From JBBRHH01 sp038222915 (GTDB lineage Bacteria; Planctomycetota; Phycisphaerae; Tepidisphaerales; Tepidisphaeraceae), in the NCBI GenBank assembly GCA_038222915.1, contig JBBRHH010000383.1:1-6203 (forward strand): a stretch of DNA of 6,203 bases. The letters run 5' to 3'. The notes beneath the pieces were generated by a model. It ran no database searches, was not told the DNA's origin, and was given only the letters and a program-made list of their open reading frames with translations. Position numbers and translations under genes: made by a program. Below, one piece after another: positions 1 through 6,203 of this stretch (position 1 is its first letter; every line of letters begins with the position of its first letter).

Positions 1-1
1 G

Positions 2-2122
2 ACCGACGTGATCGTCAGCAAATACGCCCGCTCCCTCTGGGCCTACCCGATGAAAGTTGACACCGGCGAAAAAGGGATCGAAATCTTCTTCCCCACCCGC
101 TGGGCCGACAAAGGCAACGATCCCGTCAGCGAATTTCCACTCGGCGTCGGCGGGCAGGACTTCAAGCCGGCCGACGCCCGCGCCAAAGATTGGACCGACT
201 GGACCGTCGTCTTCCGCATGGCCCAGTCGCCGGAAAAATATCTCGACGTCACGCTCGGCCAGGGCATGCCCTGCGTCTGGATCGAATACCACGGCGTCGA
301 TCCCGAACTCCGCCTGCCCGCCGGTGCCGACGCCAAATTCCTCGACGAATCCGGCAAATCCATCGCCATGCCCGCGACAGGCGACGCCATCGCCATCGAG
401 TTCAAAGGCCGCTGCTACGGCATCTTCGCCCCCGACCAGACGCGCTTCACCGCCGAAAAAGACCGCATCGCCGTGAAGTTCAGCGGTAAAGACCAATATC
501 TCGTCGTCAGCGCCCTCCCCTCATCCAAAGACCTTCCCACCTTCCACAAATACGCCTTCGCCATCCCACGCAACACCGAGCTCTCCTGGGACTACGACCC
601 GGCCGCCGGCACGCTGAAGTCCGTCTGGAAAGTCACCGCCCAGGCCCTCAAGGGAACCAACCGCGACGTCATTCAGGGCTGGCTGCCCCACCACTACCGC
701 AAGACCGCTAACGATCTGAAGTTCGACAAGCTCGATTACCTCAGCGCCCGCGGCAAACTCCGCTGCGCAACCGGCAACGAATTCACGCTCACCTACAGCT
801 TCAACGGCATCATCCCCAACCTCCCCGCGCCAAAGCCCGTCGGCGCCAAGAACGACTACGACCCGGCGAGAATGCACACCTACCTGCAGGAACTCGCGGC
901 CACCAACAAATACGCCGGCGACACCTACTGGGGCGGAAAAGACATCGTCCGCTTTGGCCAGGACGCCCTCATGGCCCAGCAGATCGACGACGCCACCTAC
1001 AAGACATTCGTCGATCACCTCCGCACCGCAATGGTCGACTGGTTCACTTACACCCCCGGCGAGAAAGAGCACTACTTCGCCCGCTATCCGCGTTGGAAGG
1101 CGCTCGTCGGCTTCAACACCAGCTACGGTTCCGAAGGCTTCAACGACCACCACTTCCACTACGGCTACTTCACTTGGGCCGCCGCCATGCTCGGCATGAA
1201 CGACAAACAGTTCCTCACCGATTACGGCGGCATGGCCAAACTGGTCGCGAAGGAATACGCCAACTACGACCGCACCGACAAACAGTTTCCCTTCATGCGC
1301 ACCTTCGACATCTGGGCCGGCCACTCCTGGGCCGCGGGAACAAGCGCGCCCGGTGGCCAAAACCAGGAATCTTCCTCCGAAGCCATCCAAAGCTGGGCCG
1401 GCCTGATCCTCCTCGGCGAAGCCCTCGGCGATAAACAGATGACCGCCACCGGCGTCATGGGCTACGCCATGGAATCACAGGCGATCCTGGAATACTGGTT
1501 CAACATCAACGGCGACGTCTTCGACAAAAGCTGGCCCCACCCCGTCGTCGGTATGGTATGGAGCGGCGGCCAGGTCTACGGCACTTATTTCAGCGGCGAC
1601 CCCGCCTGGATCTACGGCATCCAATGGCTGCCCGCATCGCCCGCGCTCTCCTACCTCGTGCGCGATCCGGAATTCGCCCGCAAGTCCTACGCCGACATGG
1701 TCAAAGACCGCGACGCCAAGGAGCATCAATCGAGCGTCAAGAGCATGGGGCCGGATCTCGGCAGCGTCATGCTCGGATACGTCTCCATGTACGACCCGGC
1801 CTGGGCGTGCGAACAACTCGATACGCTCTGGAACGAACCGGGCGACAAGATCGCTCACAATTCGACGCAGATGGCCATCATGTACTATCTTTCCCACGCC
1901 CAGCGCAATGTCGGCAGCGTTGATTGGAGCTGCCGCACTTCATCGCCCACTTCGATGGTCTTTGTAAATCCCGCGAATAAAGAGCGCACCTACGTTGTAT
2001 GGAACCCAACGGCAAAGGAGCAGGTGGTCAGCGTCTACGAAGAGTCGAAAGTGATCGGCCAGATGAAGGCCGCGCCACAAGCGATGACGAGGGCGGCCAC
2101 GCTGCTTCCCACAACCAAATAA
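2..2122 (+). CDS. Glycoside hydrolase family 81 endo-1,3-beta-glucanase, 5'-truncated
   Basis: This enzyme is predicted to hydrolyse internal beta-1,3-glucosidic bonds in laminarin-, curdlan- or callose-like glucans, by an inverting mechanism in characterised GH81 members. Residues are numbered from a GTG codon at position 8. The frame is already open at position 2 and the first visible residues (SLWAYPMKV, then FFPTRW) look like the inside of the GH81 N-terminal beta-sandwich, so the true start and any signal peptide lie upstream. The beta-rich part covers roughly residues 1-275 and the helical catalytic barrel roughly 285-660. FNDHHFHYGYF (378-388) carries Asp380, the family's proposed general acid. 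AGHSWAAG (437-444) is a further family motif. NQESSSEA (452-459) carries Glu454 and Glu458, the proposed base/substrate-binding pair. The C-terminal stretch with TYVVWNPT resembles the small beta segment that closes many bacterial GH81 enzymes. I see no carbohydrate-binding module, dockerin or sorting signal after it. The family call is firm; the exact substrate and cell location are inferred. Confidence 0.9.
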   Translation, partial: TDVIVSKYARSLWAYPMKVDTGEKGIEIFFPTRWADKGNDPVSEFPLGVGGQDFKPADARAKDWTDWTVVFRMAQSPEKYLDVTLGQGMPCVWIEYHGVDPELRLPAGADAKFLDESGKSIAMPATGDAIAIEFKGRCYGIFAPDQTRFTAEKDRIAVKFSGKDQYLVVSALPSSKDLPTFHKYAFAIPRNTELSWDYDPAAGTLKSVWKVTAQALKGTNRDVIQGWLPHHYRKTANDLKFDKLDYLSARGKLRCATGNEFTLTYSFNGIIPNLPAPKPVGAKNDYDPARMHTYLQELAATNKYAGDTYWGGKDIVRFGQDALMAQQIDDATYKTFVDHLRTAMVDWFTYTPGEKEHYFARYPRWKALVGFNTSYGSEGFNDHHFHYGYFTWAAAMLGMNDKQFLTDYGGMAKLVAKEYANYDRTDKQFPFMRTFDIWAGHSWAAGTSAPGGQNQESSSEAIQSWAGLILLGEALGDKQMTATGVMGYAMESQAILEYWFNINGDVFDKSWPHPVVGMVWSGGQVYGTYFSGDPAWIYGIQWLPASPALSYLVRDPEFARKSYADMVKDRDAKEHQSSVKSMGPDLGSVMLGYVSMYDPAWACEQLDTLWNEPGDKIAHNSTQMAIMYYLSHAQRNVGSVDWSCRTSSPTSMVFVNPANKERTYVVWNPTAKEQVVSVYEESKVIGQMKAAPQAMTRAATLLPTTK

Positions 2123-2217
2123 TGATGGCCTCGCCCCGCGCACCTGACGTCGGAAACGATCCGATTCTGGCGCATTCTCGTGTTGGAATTTTCTCCTCCA
2201 AATGACGCTTTGCAGGG

Positions 2218-2246
2218 TCGAAAAATCAGCCCTCTTCGACTATAAT
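2218..2246 (+). promoter_or_regulatory. Predicted sigma70-type promoter of gyrA
   Basis: The -10 box TATAAT at 2241-2246 is a perfect match to consensus. Exactly 17 bp upstream is TCGAAA at 2218-2223, which matches 4 of 6 positions of the -35 consensus TTGACA. Transcription would be expected to start around 2252-2254, giving a leader of about 120 nt before the gyrA ATG. It lies in the only non-coding gap upstream of gyrA and points at it. The -35 is imperfect, and promoter rules in the presumed phylum are less well known, so this is a strong prediction rather than a proven site. Confidence 0.65.
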
Positions 2247-2259
2247 CCTGCACGTCGGC

Positions 2260-2288
2260 AGCCTGGGCCAAAGTTCGTTTTTCAGGCT
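2260..2288 (+). other. Short inverted repeat in the gyrA leader
   Basis: AGCCTG at 2260-2265 is the exact reverse complement of CAGGCT at 2283-2288, separated by 17 nt. In the transcript it could form a 6-bp stem just downstream of the predicted start site. The loop has AAA (2270-2272) and TTT (2278-2280), which could add a few weak pairs. It is not a typical terminator, because no T-run follows the right arm. It may be chance or a minor leader structure. Confidence 0.25.
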
Positions 2289-2366
2289 TTCAAAAGGTGA
2301 GCTGCCGCGTTGCTTCACAAAAAGTGTTTGAGTTCGAAATTTTCGCATCGGATCAGTCCGGTGCGC

Positions 2367-2372
2367 GAAGGA
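2367..2372 (+). promoter_or_regulatory. Ribosome binding site of gyrA
   Basis: GAAGGA is a good match to the anti-Shine-Dalgarno complement and lies 4 nt upstream of the ATG at 2377. It fixes the start together with an in-frame TGA at 2329-2331: between that stop and position 2377 there is no other ATG, GTG or TTG in the gyrA frame. Confidence 0.8.
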
Positions 2373-2376
2373 AAAT

Positions 2377-5064
2377 ATGTCCGAATCGACCCCGACTCCG
2401 CCGACCCCTCCCGCACCGCACGACCGCATCGAAGACCTGCGCATCGAGCAGGAACTTCAGGACAGCTACCTCACGTATGCGATGAGCACCATCATGGACC
2501 GGGCCCTCCCCGACGTCCGTGACGGGCTCAAACCCTCGCAGCGCCGCATTCTCGTGGCGATGAAAGACCTCAACCTTGGGCCGCGTTCTAAGCGCATCAA
2601 ATGCGCCAAAATCTCCGGTCAAACTTCTGGCGACTATCACCCCCACGGCGAAGCCGTCATCTACCCCACCCTTGTCCGCCTCGGCCAGGAATGGAATCTG
2701 CGTTATCCGCTCATCGACAAGCAGGGAAATTTTGGCTCCTCCGACGGCGATCCGCCCGCCGCCATGCGTTACACCGAAGCCCGCATGGCCGCGCCCGCGC
2801 AGGAACTGCTCGAAGACCTCGAGCTCGACACCGTCGACTTCCAGCCCAACTACGACGACCGCCTCACCGAGCCGACCGTCCTCCCCGGCAAGTTTCCCAA
2901 CCTGCTCGTCAACGGCTCCACCGGCATCGCCGTCGGCATGGCCTGCAATCTCGCGCCGCACAACCTGCGCGAAATCTGTGACGCCATCGTCTACGTTATC
3001 AATAATCCGCAGTGCACACTGAGCGATCTGCTGAAAATCGTCCCAGGCCCAGACTTCCCCTCGGGCGGCGTCATCTGCGGCCGCGACGGCATCATCGAAG
3101 CCTACAAGAACGGCCGAGGCCGGCTCACCCTCCGCGCCAAGATGCATGTCGAGGAAGGCAAGAACGGCGGCCGGGCGCAGGTCATCATCGACGAAATCCC
3201 CTATGGCGTGATCCGCAAGTCGATCGTCGAATCCGTCGCCGAGAACGTAAAGCGCGATCTCTTCAAGGAAGTCTCAGACGTCAACGACCACTCCGGCCGC
3301 GAACACAAGCTCCGCATCGTCGTCGATCTCAAGCGCGACGCCGATCCCAATGTCGTCATCAACCAGCTTTACCAATACACCCCGTGCCAGATCACCGTCT
3401 CGATGATCAACATCGCGCTGGTCAACCGCCAGCCGCGAACGATGGGCATCAAGGAACTCATCGAGCACTTCATCGAGCACCGCAAGGAAGTCATCACCCG
3501 CCGCACCAAGTTCCTGCTCCGCAAAGAGCAGCAGCGCGGCCACATTCTCGAAGGCCTTATCTTCGCCGTCTGCGATATCGACGAAGTCGTCAAGCTCATC
3601 CGAAGCAGCAAGACCCGCGACGAAGCCATCCAGAAGTTGCGCGAACGCGCCTTCCGCATCTCTCCCGATCACCCGGCCGCCCCGCGCATCCCGCAGGCTC
3701 TCCGCGACAAGGCCGCCGACAAACCGTTCATACTCACCGAAGTTCAGGCCAAGGCCATCGGCGCATTACAGTTGATCCAGTTGGTCGGCCTCGAAATCGA
3801 TCGTCTCGTTGAAGATTATCGCAAGGTCGTCGAGGCCATCGAAGGCTACGAAGCGATTCTGAACAACGAAGCGCTGATCATGGACATCATCCGTGAAGAC
3901 ACGATCGAAATGAAAGACAAGTACGGCGACGACCGCCGCACCGAAATCACCGGCGCGGTCACCGACCTGAACATGGAAGACCTGATTCCGCAGGAAGACG
4001 TCGTCGTCACCGTCTCGCACGGCGGCTACATCAAGCGCCTCCCGATCGACACCTACCGCAGCCAGGGGCGCGGCGGCCGCGGCATTCGCGGCACCGAATC
4101 GCGCGAAGGAGATTTTGTCGAACATCTCTTCGTCGCCAACACCCACGACTACCTGATGTTCTTCACCAACAGCGGCCGGGTCTACGCGCGCCGCGTCTTC
4201 GACATTCCCCAGATGTCGCGAACCAGCGCCGGCCGCTCTCTCGCCAACCTCCTCGAGTTCCAGGAAGGCGAGAAAATCGCCAACGTGCTCGCGGTGAAGG
4301 ATTTTTCCAAGGACGAGCACTTCATCATGTTCGCAACGCGCAAGGGCGTCGTGAAGAAAACCGCCCTCACCGCCTACGGCAACATCCGCACCAACGGCAT
4401 CATCGCCATCGGGCTGGAAGACGCCGACAGCCTGATCGGCGTCGAGCTCACCACCGGCACCGATCAGATCATCCTCGGCACGAAGAAAGGCCTTGCCATC
4501 CGCTTCAACGAAGTCGACGTTCGCGCCATGGGCCGGCCCGCCGGCGGGGTCACCGGCATCCGCTTTAAAAAGGAAAGCGACGAAGTCGTCAGCATGGTCG
4601 TCGTGGCCGAGCAGCCCAAGGAAACCTGCATGGTCCTGACCGCCTGCGTCCTTGGATATGGAAAGCGCACCCCCGTCGACGAATACCGTCTGCAAGGCCG
4701 CGGCGGCTCAGGCGTAATCAACATCGACGCCTCCGAGCGCAACGGCGACGTCGTCGGCATGATCGCCGTCTGCGACACCGATGAACTGATGCTCATCACC
4801 GAGAAGGGCATCCTCATCCGCACCCGCGTTGGCGAAATCCGCGAAACCGGAAGAAACGCCCAGGGCGTCCGTCTCATCAAGATCGACGAAGGTGACCGTC
4901 TCGTGGCCATGGCCAAGATCGACATCGACGAAGCCGCCCCGGCGATCGCCGAAGGCGAAGTGGTCGAAGGCGAAGCCCTGCCGGAAGACGAAGGCAATGA
5001 TTCATCGGCTGCGGAAGGCGATGCCACGCCACCCGCGCCGGATGACGACGAGCCGGCCGCTTAA
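2377..5064 (+). CDS. gyrA: DNA gyrase subunit A
   Basis: GyrA is the cutting and rejoining subunit of the A2B2 gyrase, which introduces negative supercoils using ATP bound by GyrB. The protein has 895 residues, close to the usual GyrA length (875 in E. coli). The winged-helix/tower core covers roughly residues 20-530. The active-site Tyr132 sits in AAMRYTEARM, preceded by Arg131. Ile184 in STGIAVGM matches the DNA-bending isoleucine. A charged helical coiled-coil segment covers roughly 455-520. The C-terminal beta-pinwheel (about 540-845) opens with the canonical GyrA box QGRGGRG (563-569), which separates gyrase from ParC, and has a second box-like QGRGGSG (773-779). Residues 849-895 form an acidic, presumably disordered tail. 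The quinolone pocket has Ala93 and Pro97 where E. coli has Ser83 and Asp87. The gene has its own promoter and no gyrB beside it in this window. Identity is certain on motif grounds. Confidence 0.98.
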   Translation: MSESTPTPPTPPAPHDRIEDLRIEQELQDSYLTYAMSTIMDRALPDVRDGLKPSQRRILVAMKDLNLGPRSKRIKCAKISGQTSGDYHPHGEAVIYPTLVRLGQEWNLRYPLIDKQGNFGSSDGDPPAAMRYTEARMAAPAQELLEDLELDTVDFQPNYDDRLTEPTVLPGKFPNLLVNGSTGIAVGMACNLAPHNLREICDAIVYVINNPQCTLSDLLKIVPGPDFPSGGVICGRDGIIEAYKNGRGRLTLRAKMHVEEGKNGGRAQVIIDEIPYGVIRKSIVESVAENVKRDLFKEVSDVNDHSGREHKLRIVVDLKRDADPNVVINQLYQYTPCQITVSMINIALVNRQPRTMGIKELIEHFIEHRKEVITRRTKFLLRKEQQRGHILEGLIFAVCDIDEVVKLIRSSKTRDEAIQKLRERAFRISPDHPAAPRIPQALRDKAADKPFILTEVQAKAIGALQLIQLVGLEIDRLVEDYRKVVEAIEGYEAILNNEALIMDIIREDTIEMKDKYGDDRRTEITGAVTDLNMEDLIPQEDVVVTVSHGGYIKRLPIDTYRSQGRGGRGIRGTESREGDFVEHLFVANTHDYLMFFTNSGRVYARRVFDIPQMSRTSAGRSLANLLEFQEGEKIANVLAVKDFSKDEHFIMFATRKGVVKKTALTAYGNIRTNGIIAIGLEDADSLIGVELTTGTDQIILGTKKGLAIRFNEVDVRAMGRPAGGVTGIRFKKESDEVVSMVVVAEQPKETCMVLTACVLGYGKRTPVDEYRLQGRGGSGVINIDASERNGDVVGMIAVCDTDELMLITEKGILIRTRVGEIRETGRNAQGVRLIKIDEGDRLVAMAKIDIDEAAPAIAEGEVVEGEALPEDEGNDSSAAEGDATPPAPDDDEPAA
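4950..4975 (+). repeat. Tandem 11-bp direct repeat inside the gyrA tail
   Basis: CGAAGGCGAAG occurs at 4950-4960 and exactly again at 4965-4975, a 15-bp period that encodes EGE-VV-EGE in the acidic tail of GyrA. Related GAAG/GAAGGC words follow in the next 60 bp. The period is a multiple of three, so gain or loss of a unit would keep the frame. This suggests the tail may have grown by small duplications. Confidence 0.5.
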
Positions 5065-5074
5065 ATGCGACATC

Positions 5075-5806
5075 TCACTGGTCCTTAAGGTCTACTAACG
5101 GACCCGACGCGTTCATGAAATTTGGCTCCGCCCCGCCCAGGGAATAGAAATCAACTCGGCTATCGATTTGTCCGTTGTTTTCGATTGCTTCCAGGGCTAT
5201 GGCGCGCGATCGCGTAACTACGTCTGATCGGTAAGCGTGATCACGGAGTGTTTGGTCTCCAGCAGTTGACCGCCGGCGGGCGAGTGCCAGCGTCGCTTCG
5301 GCGTGACCTCTATCTGTCCCATTGGTCGAATTTTGGCCTTCAGAAAGTGGGCGTCCAAGGTTGTAGTCGAGCGCTGCAATGAACAGCTTCGAATCCGCTG
5401 AAGTACCAAACAAGCCGAGGTAACGAATACATTGACCAATGACCGCCGGGTCTCTTTCATTAAGCAGTAGCAATCGGATGGCACTTTGTGCCGAGACGTC
5501 CTGCACTGCCACGCAGGAGTAGACCCCTTGCGCTCGCTGGCGAGGACTTCCGCTGGTGAAAAGTTTCCTGCGGATCTCAGCGCTCCTGATAACGTGTGAC
5601 CGCCATTGCGTTCCGGTTTCTGGCGCGATGGTTTGCGATGTTATTAAGGGGATTGCTGTTCGAGAAGACGTCGCCGGCGGAGTGGCGATGAAACCGGCTG
5701 CGATAGAAAAGAGAACGACGACGACCGATCCACCGGTTAGCAGAATCATCAGTGATGAATACCGATACCCATTGCCTGGCTTTTCGGCTGTGATGTTCGC
5801 AGACAT
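5075..5806 (-). CDS. Unrecognised single-pass membrane protein with HEAT-like helical region
   Basis: I do not recognise this 243-residue protein. Residues 1-17 are short and polar, and residues 18-41 form one strongly hydrophobic segment ending in a valine/alanine-rich stretch. It looks like a membrane anchor or uncleaved signal, since no lipobox or clear cleavage site is visible. A Ser/Thr/Pro-rich linker follows (about 42-65). The rest (about 74-225) is mostly helical and amphipathic. SPRQRAQGVYSCVAV (87-101), DPAVIGQCIRYLGLFGT (119-135) and GHAEATLALARR (167-178) have the spacing and residue pattern of degenerate HEAT repeats, which serve as protein-binding scaffolds; this is inference. 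The start at 5806 is backed by AGAGGTG 4 nt upstream. It lies 29 bp downstream of hemL on the same strand, so co-transcription is possible. It converges on gyrA with 10 bp between the stops. By hand count its GC is about 55%, lower than the sampled lines of gyrA. The frame is intact with a plausible start and signal-like region, so I think it is real. Confidence 0.7.
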   Translation of the reverse strand: MSANITAEKPGNGYRYSSLMILLTGGSVVVVLFSIAAGFIATPPATSSRTAIPLITSQTIAPETGTQWRSHVIRSAEIRRKLFTSGSPRQRAQGVYSCVAVQDVSAQSAIRLLLLNERDPAVIGQCIRYLGLFGTSADSKLFIAALDYNLGRPLSEGQNSTNGTDRGHAEATLALARRRSTAGDQTLRDHAYRSDVVTRSRAIALEAIENNGQIDSRVDFYSLGGAEPNFMNASGPLVDLKDQ

Positions 5807-5810
5807 CCGA

Positions 5811-5817
5811 CACCTCT
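5811..5817 (-). promoter_or_regulatory. Ribosome binding site of the membrane protein gene
   Basis: Read on the minus strand this is AGAGGTG, a good Shine-Dalgarno match, with 4 nt between it and the ATG at 5804-5806. It lies in the 29-bp gap after the hemL stop, which has no room for a convincing separate promoter. This supports read-through transcription from hemL. Confidence 0.6.
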
Positions 5818-5835
5818 GAACAATGACGCACGAGT

Positions 5836-6203
5836 TCAGGCGATCGAAGTAACGGCCGCAAACGCGATCTTGGCCGCGTCCAGCGTCGCTTTGATCGCGT
5901 TCGCGTCATGCACCGTGCTGACAAACCACGCCTCAAACTGCGAAGGCGGCAGAAACACGCCGTTCTCCAGCATGGCATGAAAGAACGTCGCATACTTCCG
6001 TGTGTCGCACGCAATGGCCTGATCGTAATTGACGACGGGCAACCCGGCCTCTTTCACAAAGAACGGTGTGATCATCGATCCGATGCGGTTGATTGTGACC
6101 GGCACACCGGCGGACATCGCCGCAGCCGCAAGACCCGCTTCCAACTCAGCGGAATGAGCCTCCAGCGCAGCGTACACACCCTCCTCACCGATAATATCCA
6201 GCG
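5836..6203 (-). CDS. hemL: Glutamate-1-semialdehyde 2,1-aminomutase, C-terminal part
   Basis: HemL is a PLP-dependent cytosolic enzyme that moves the amino group of glutamate-1-semialdehyde to give 5-aminolevulinate, the last step of the C5 route into haem and other tetrapyrroles. Only the last 121 or so codons are in the window. The frame stays open to the right edge, so the GTG at 6175-6177 is an internal valine and not a start. The visible part fits the family's C-terminal domain: VPVTINRIGSM, then FFV, an ACDTRKYATFFHAMLENGVFLPPSQFEAWFVSTVH region (central and strongest match), and a final helix like NAIKATLDAAKIAF. The equivalent E. coli region reads [21 protein letters not shown] as I recall it. 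The PLP-binding lysine lies upstream, outside the window. The gene ends with TGA at 5836-5838, 29 bp before the membrane protein gene on the same strand. Confidence 0.92.
   Translation of the reverse strand, partial: LDIIGEEGVYAALEAHSAELEAGLAAAAMSAGVPVTINRIGSMITPFFVKEAGLPVVNYDQAIACDTRKYATFFHAMLENGVFLPPSQFEAWFVSTVHDANAIKATLDAAKIAFAAVTSIA

Larger units (their letters stand above)
2123..2376. other. Intergenic region: end of glucanase unit, gyrA promoter and leader
   Basis: This 254-bp non-coding stretch lies between the glucanase stop and the gyrA start. The left part (2123-2210) has only weak inverted repeats, such as TTGGA/TCCAA at 2183-2187 and 2197-2201, and no GC stem followed by a T-run, so no intrinsic terminator can be called for the glucanase gene. 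The right part holds the gyrA promoter, an AT-rich leader and the ribosome binding site. The short open frames that start here run into gyrA out of frame and look like chance. Confidence 0.8.

Noticed and set aside
8..10. GTG as the real start of the glucanase
   Set aside because: Only 7 nt precede it, the frame is open to the window edge, and the first residues match the interior of the GH81 N-terminal domain.
521..1390. Long open frame of 289 codons on the minus strand, opposite the glucanase
   Set aside because: The plus-strand frame has clear GH81 motifs throughout. The antisense frame is Val/Gly-rich with no recognisable motif, as expected from C/G-ending codons read backwards.
2297..2485. 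Possible small leader open frame upstream of gyrA
   Set aside because: It starts at a GTG with a purine-rich stretch too close for a proper ribosome binding site, runs 100 nt into gyrA out of frame, and its product has no recognisable features.
2353..3147. Long minus-strand open frame opposite the start of gyrA
   Set aside because: It is fully antisense to conserved gyrA codons, has a low-complexity composition and no motif; a GC-bias shadow.
3012..3812. 266-codon plus-strand open frame inside gyrA in another frame
   Set aside because: The product is an Arg/Pro/His-rich low-complexity chain typical of an out-of-frame reading of a high-GC gene.
3766..4695. 309-codon minus-strand open frame opposite the gyrA C-terminal domain
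   Set aside because: It is rich in Asp, Ala, Gly and Val, mirrors the gyrA codons and matches no family I know. The gyrA reading explains the sequence fully.
5080..5104. Inverted repeat GGTCC/GGACC just after gyrA, considered as a terminator
   Set aside because: The stem is only 5 bp with a 15-nt loop and no T-run on either strand, and it overlaps the 3' end of the opposite gene.
5556..5819. 87-codon plus-strand open frame opposite the membrane protein gene
   Set aside because: It has no ribosome binding site or recognisable motif and is antisense to a frame with a clear start, ribosome binding site and membrane segment.

Overview
The window looks like ordinary chromosomal DNA from a moderately high-GC bacterium. 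The best guess is Planctomycetota or another member of the PVC superphylum. This rests mainly on the DNA gyrase A protein, whose signature stretches (LNLGPRSK, IYPTLVRLGQ and DGDPPAAMRYTEARM) resemble the planctomycete/chlamydial form I recall rather than the proteobacterial or Gram-positive forms. The phylum is an inference and was not checked by a search.

Layout from left to right. (1) Positions 2-2122, plus strand: a 5'-truncated gene for a glycoside hydrolase family 81 endo-beta-1,3-glucanase. Its catalytic motifs are intact and its N-terminus lies outside the window. (2) Positions 2123-2376: a 254-bp intergenic region with a good sigma70-type promoter (perfect TATAAT, 17-bp spacer), a leader of about 120 nt and a ribosome binding site for the next gene. 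(3) Positions 2377-5064, plus strand: a complete gyrA (895 aa). It has the active-site tyrosine, a canonical GyrA box, a second box-like motif and a very acidic C-terminal tail. (4) Positions 5075-5806, minus strand: a 243-aa single-pass membrane protein of unknown function with HEAT-like helical stretches. It converges tail-to-tail on gyrA with only 10 bp between the stop codons. (5) Positions 5836-6203, minus strand: the C-terminal part of hemL (glutamate-1-semialdehyde aminomutase), which enters from the right edge and ends 29 bp upstream of the membrane protein gene.

The genes do not form one pathway. The glucanase degrades polysaccharide, gyrA is its own transcription unit that maintains supercoiling, and hemL makes 5-aminolevulinate for tetrapyrroles. 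The small membrane protein may be co-transcribed behind hemL, but nothing ties its function to haem synthesis. I see no mobile element, CRISPR array, RNA gene or previously undescribed system. The points most worth a second look are the quinolone-pocket residues of GyrA, its acidic repeat-bearing tail, and the unrecognised membrane protein.
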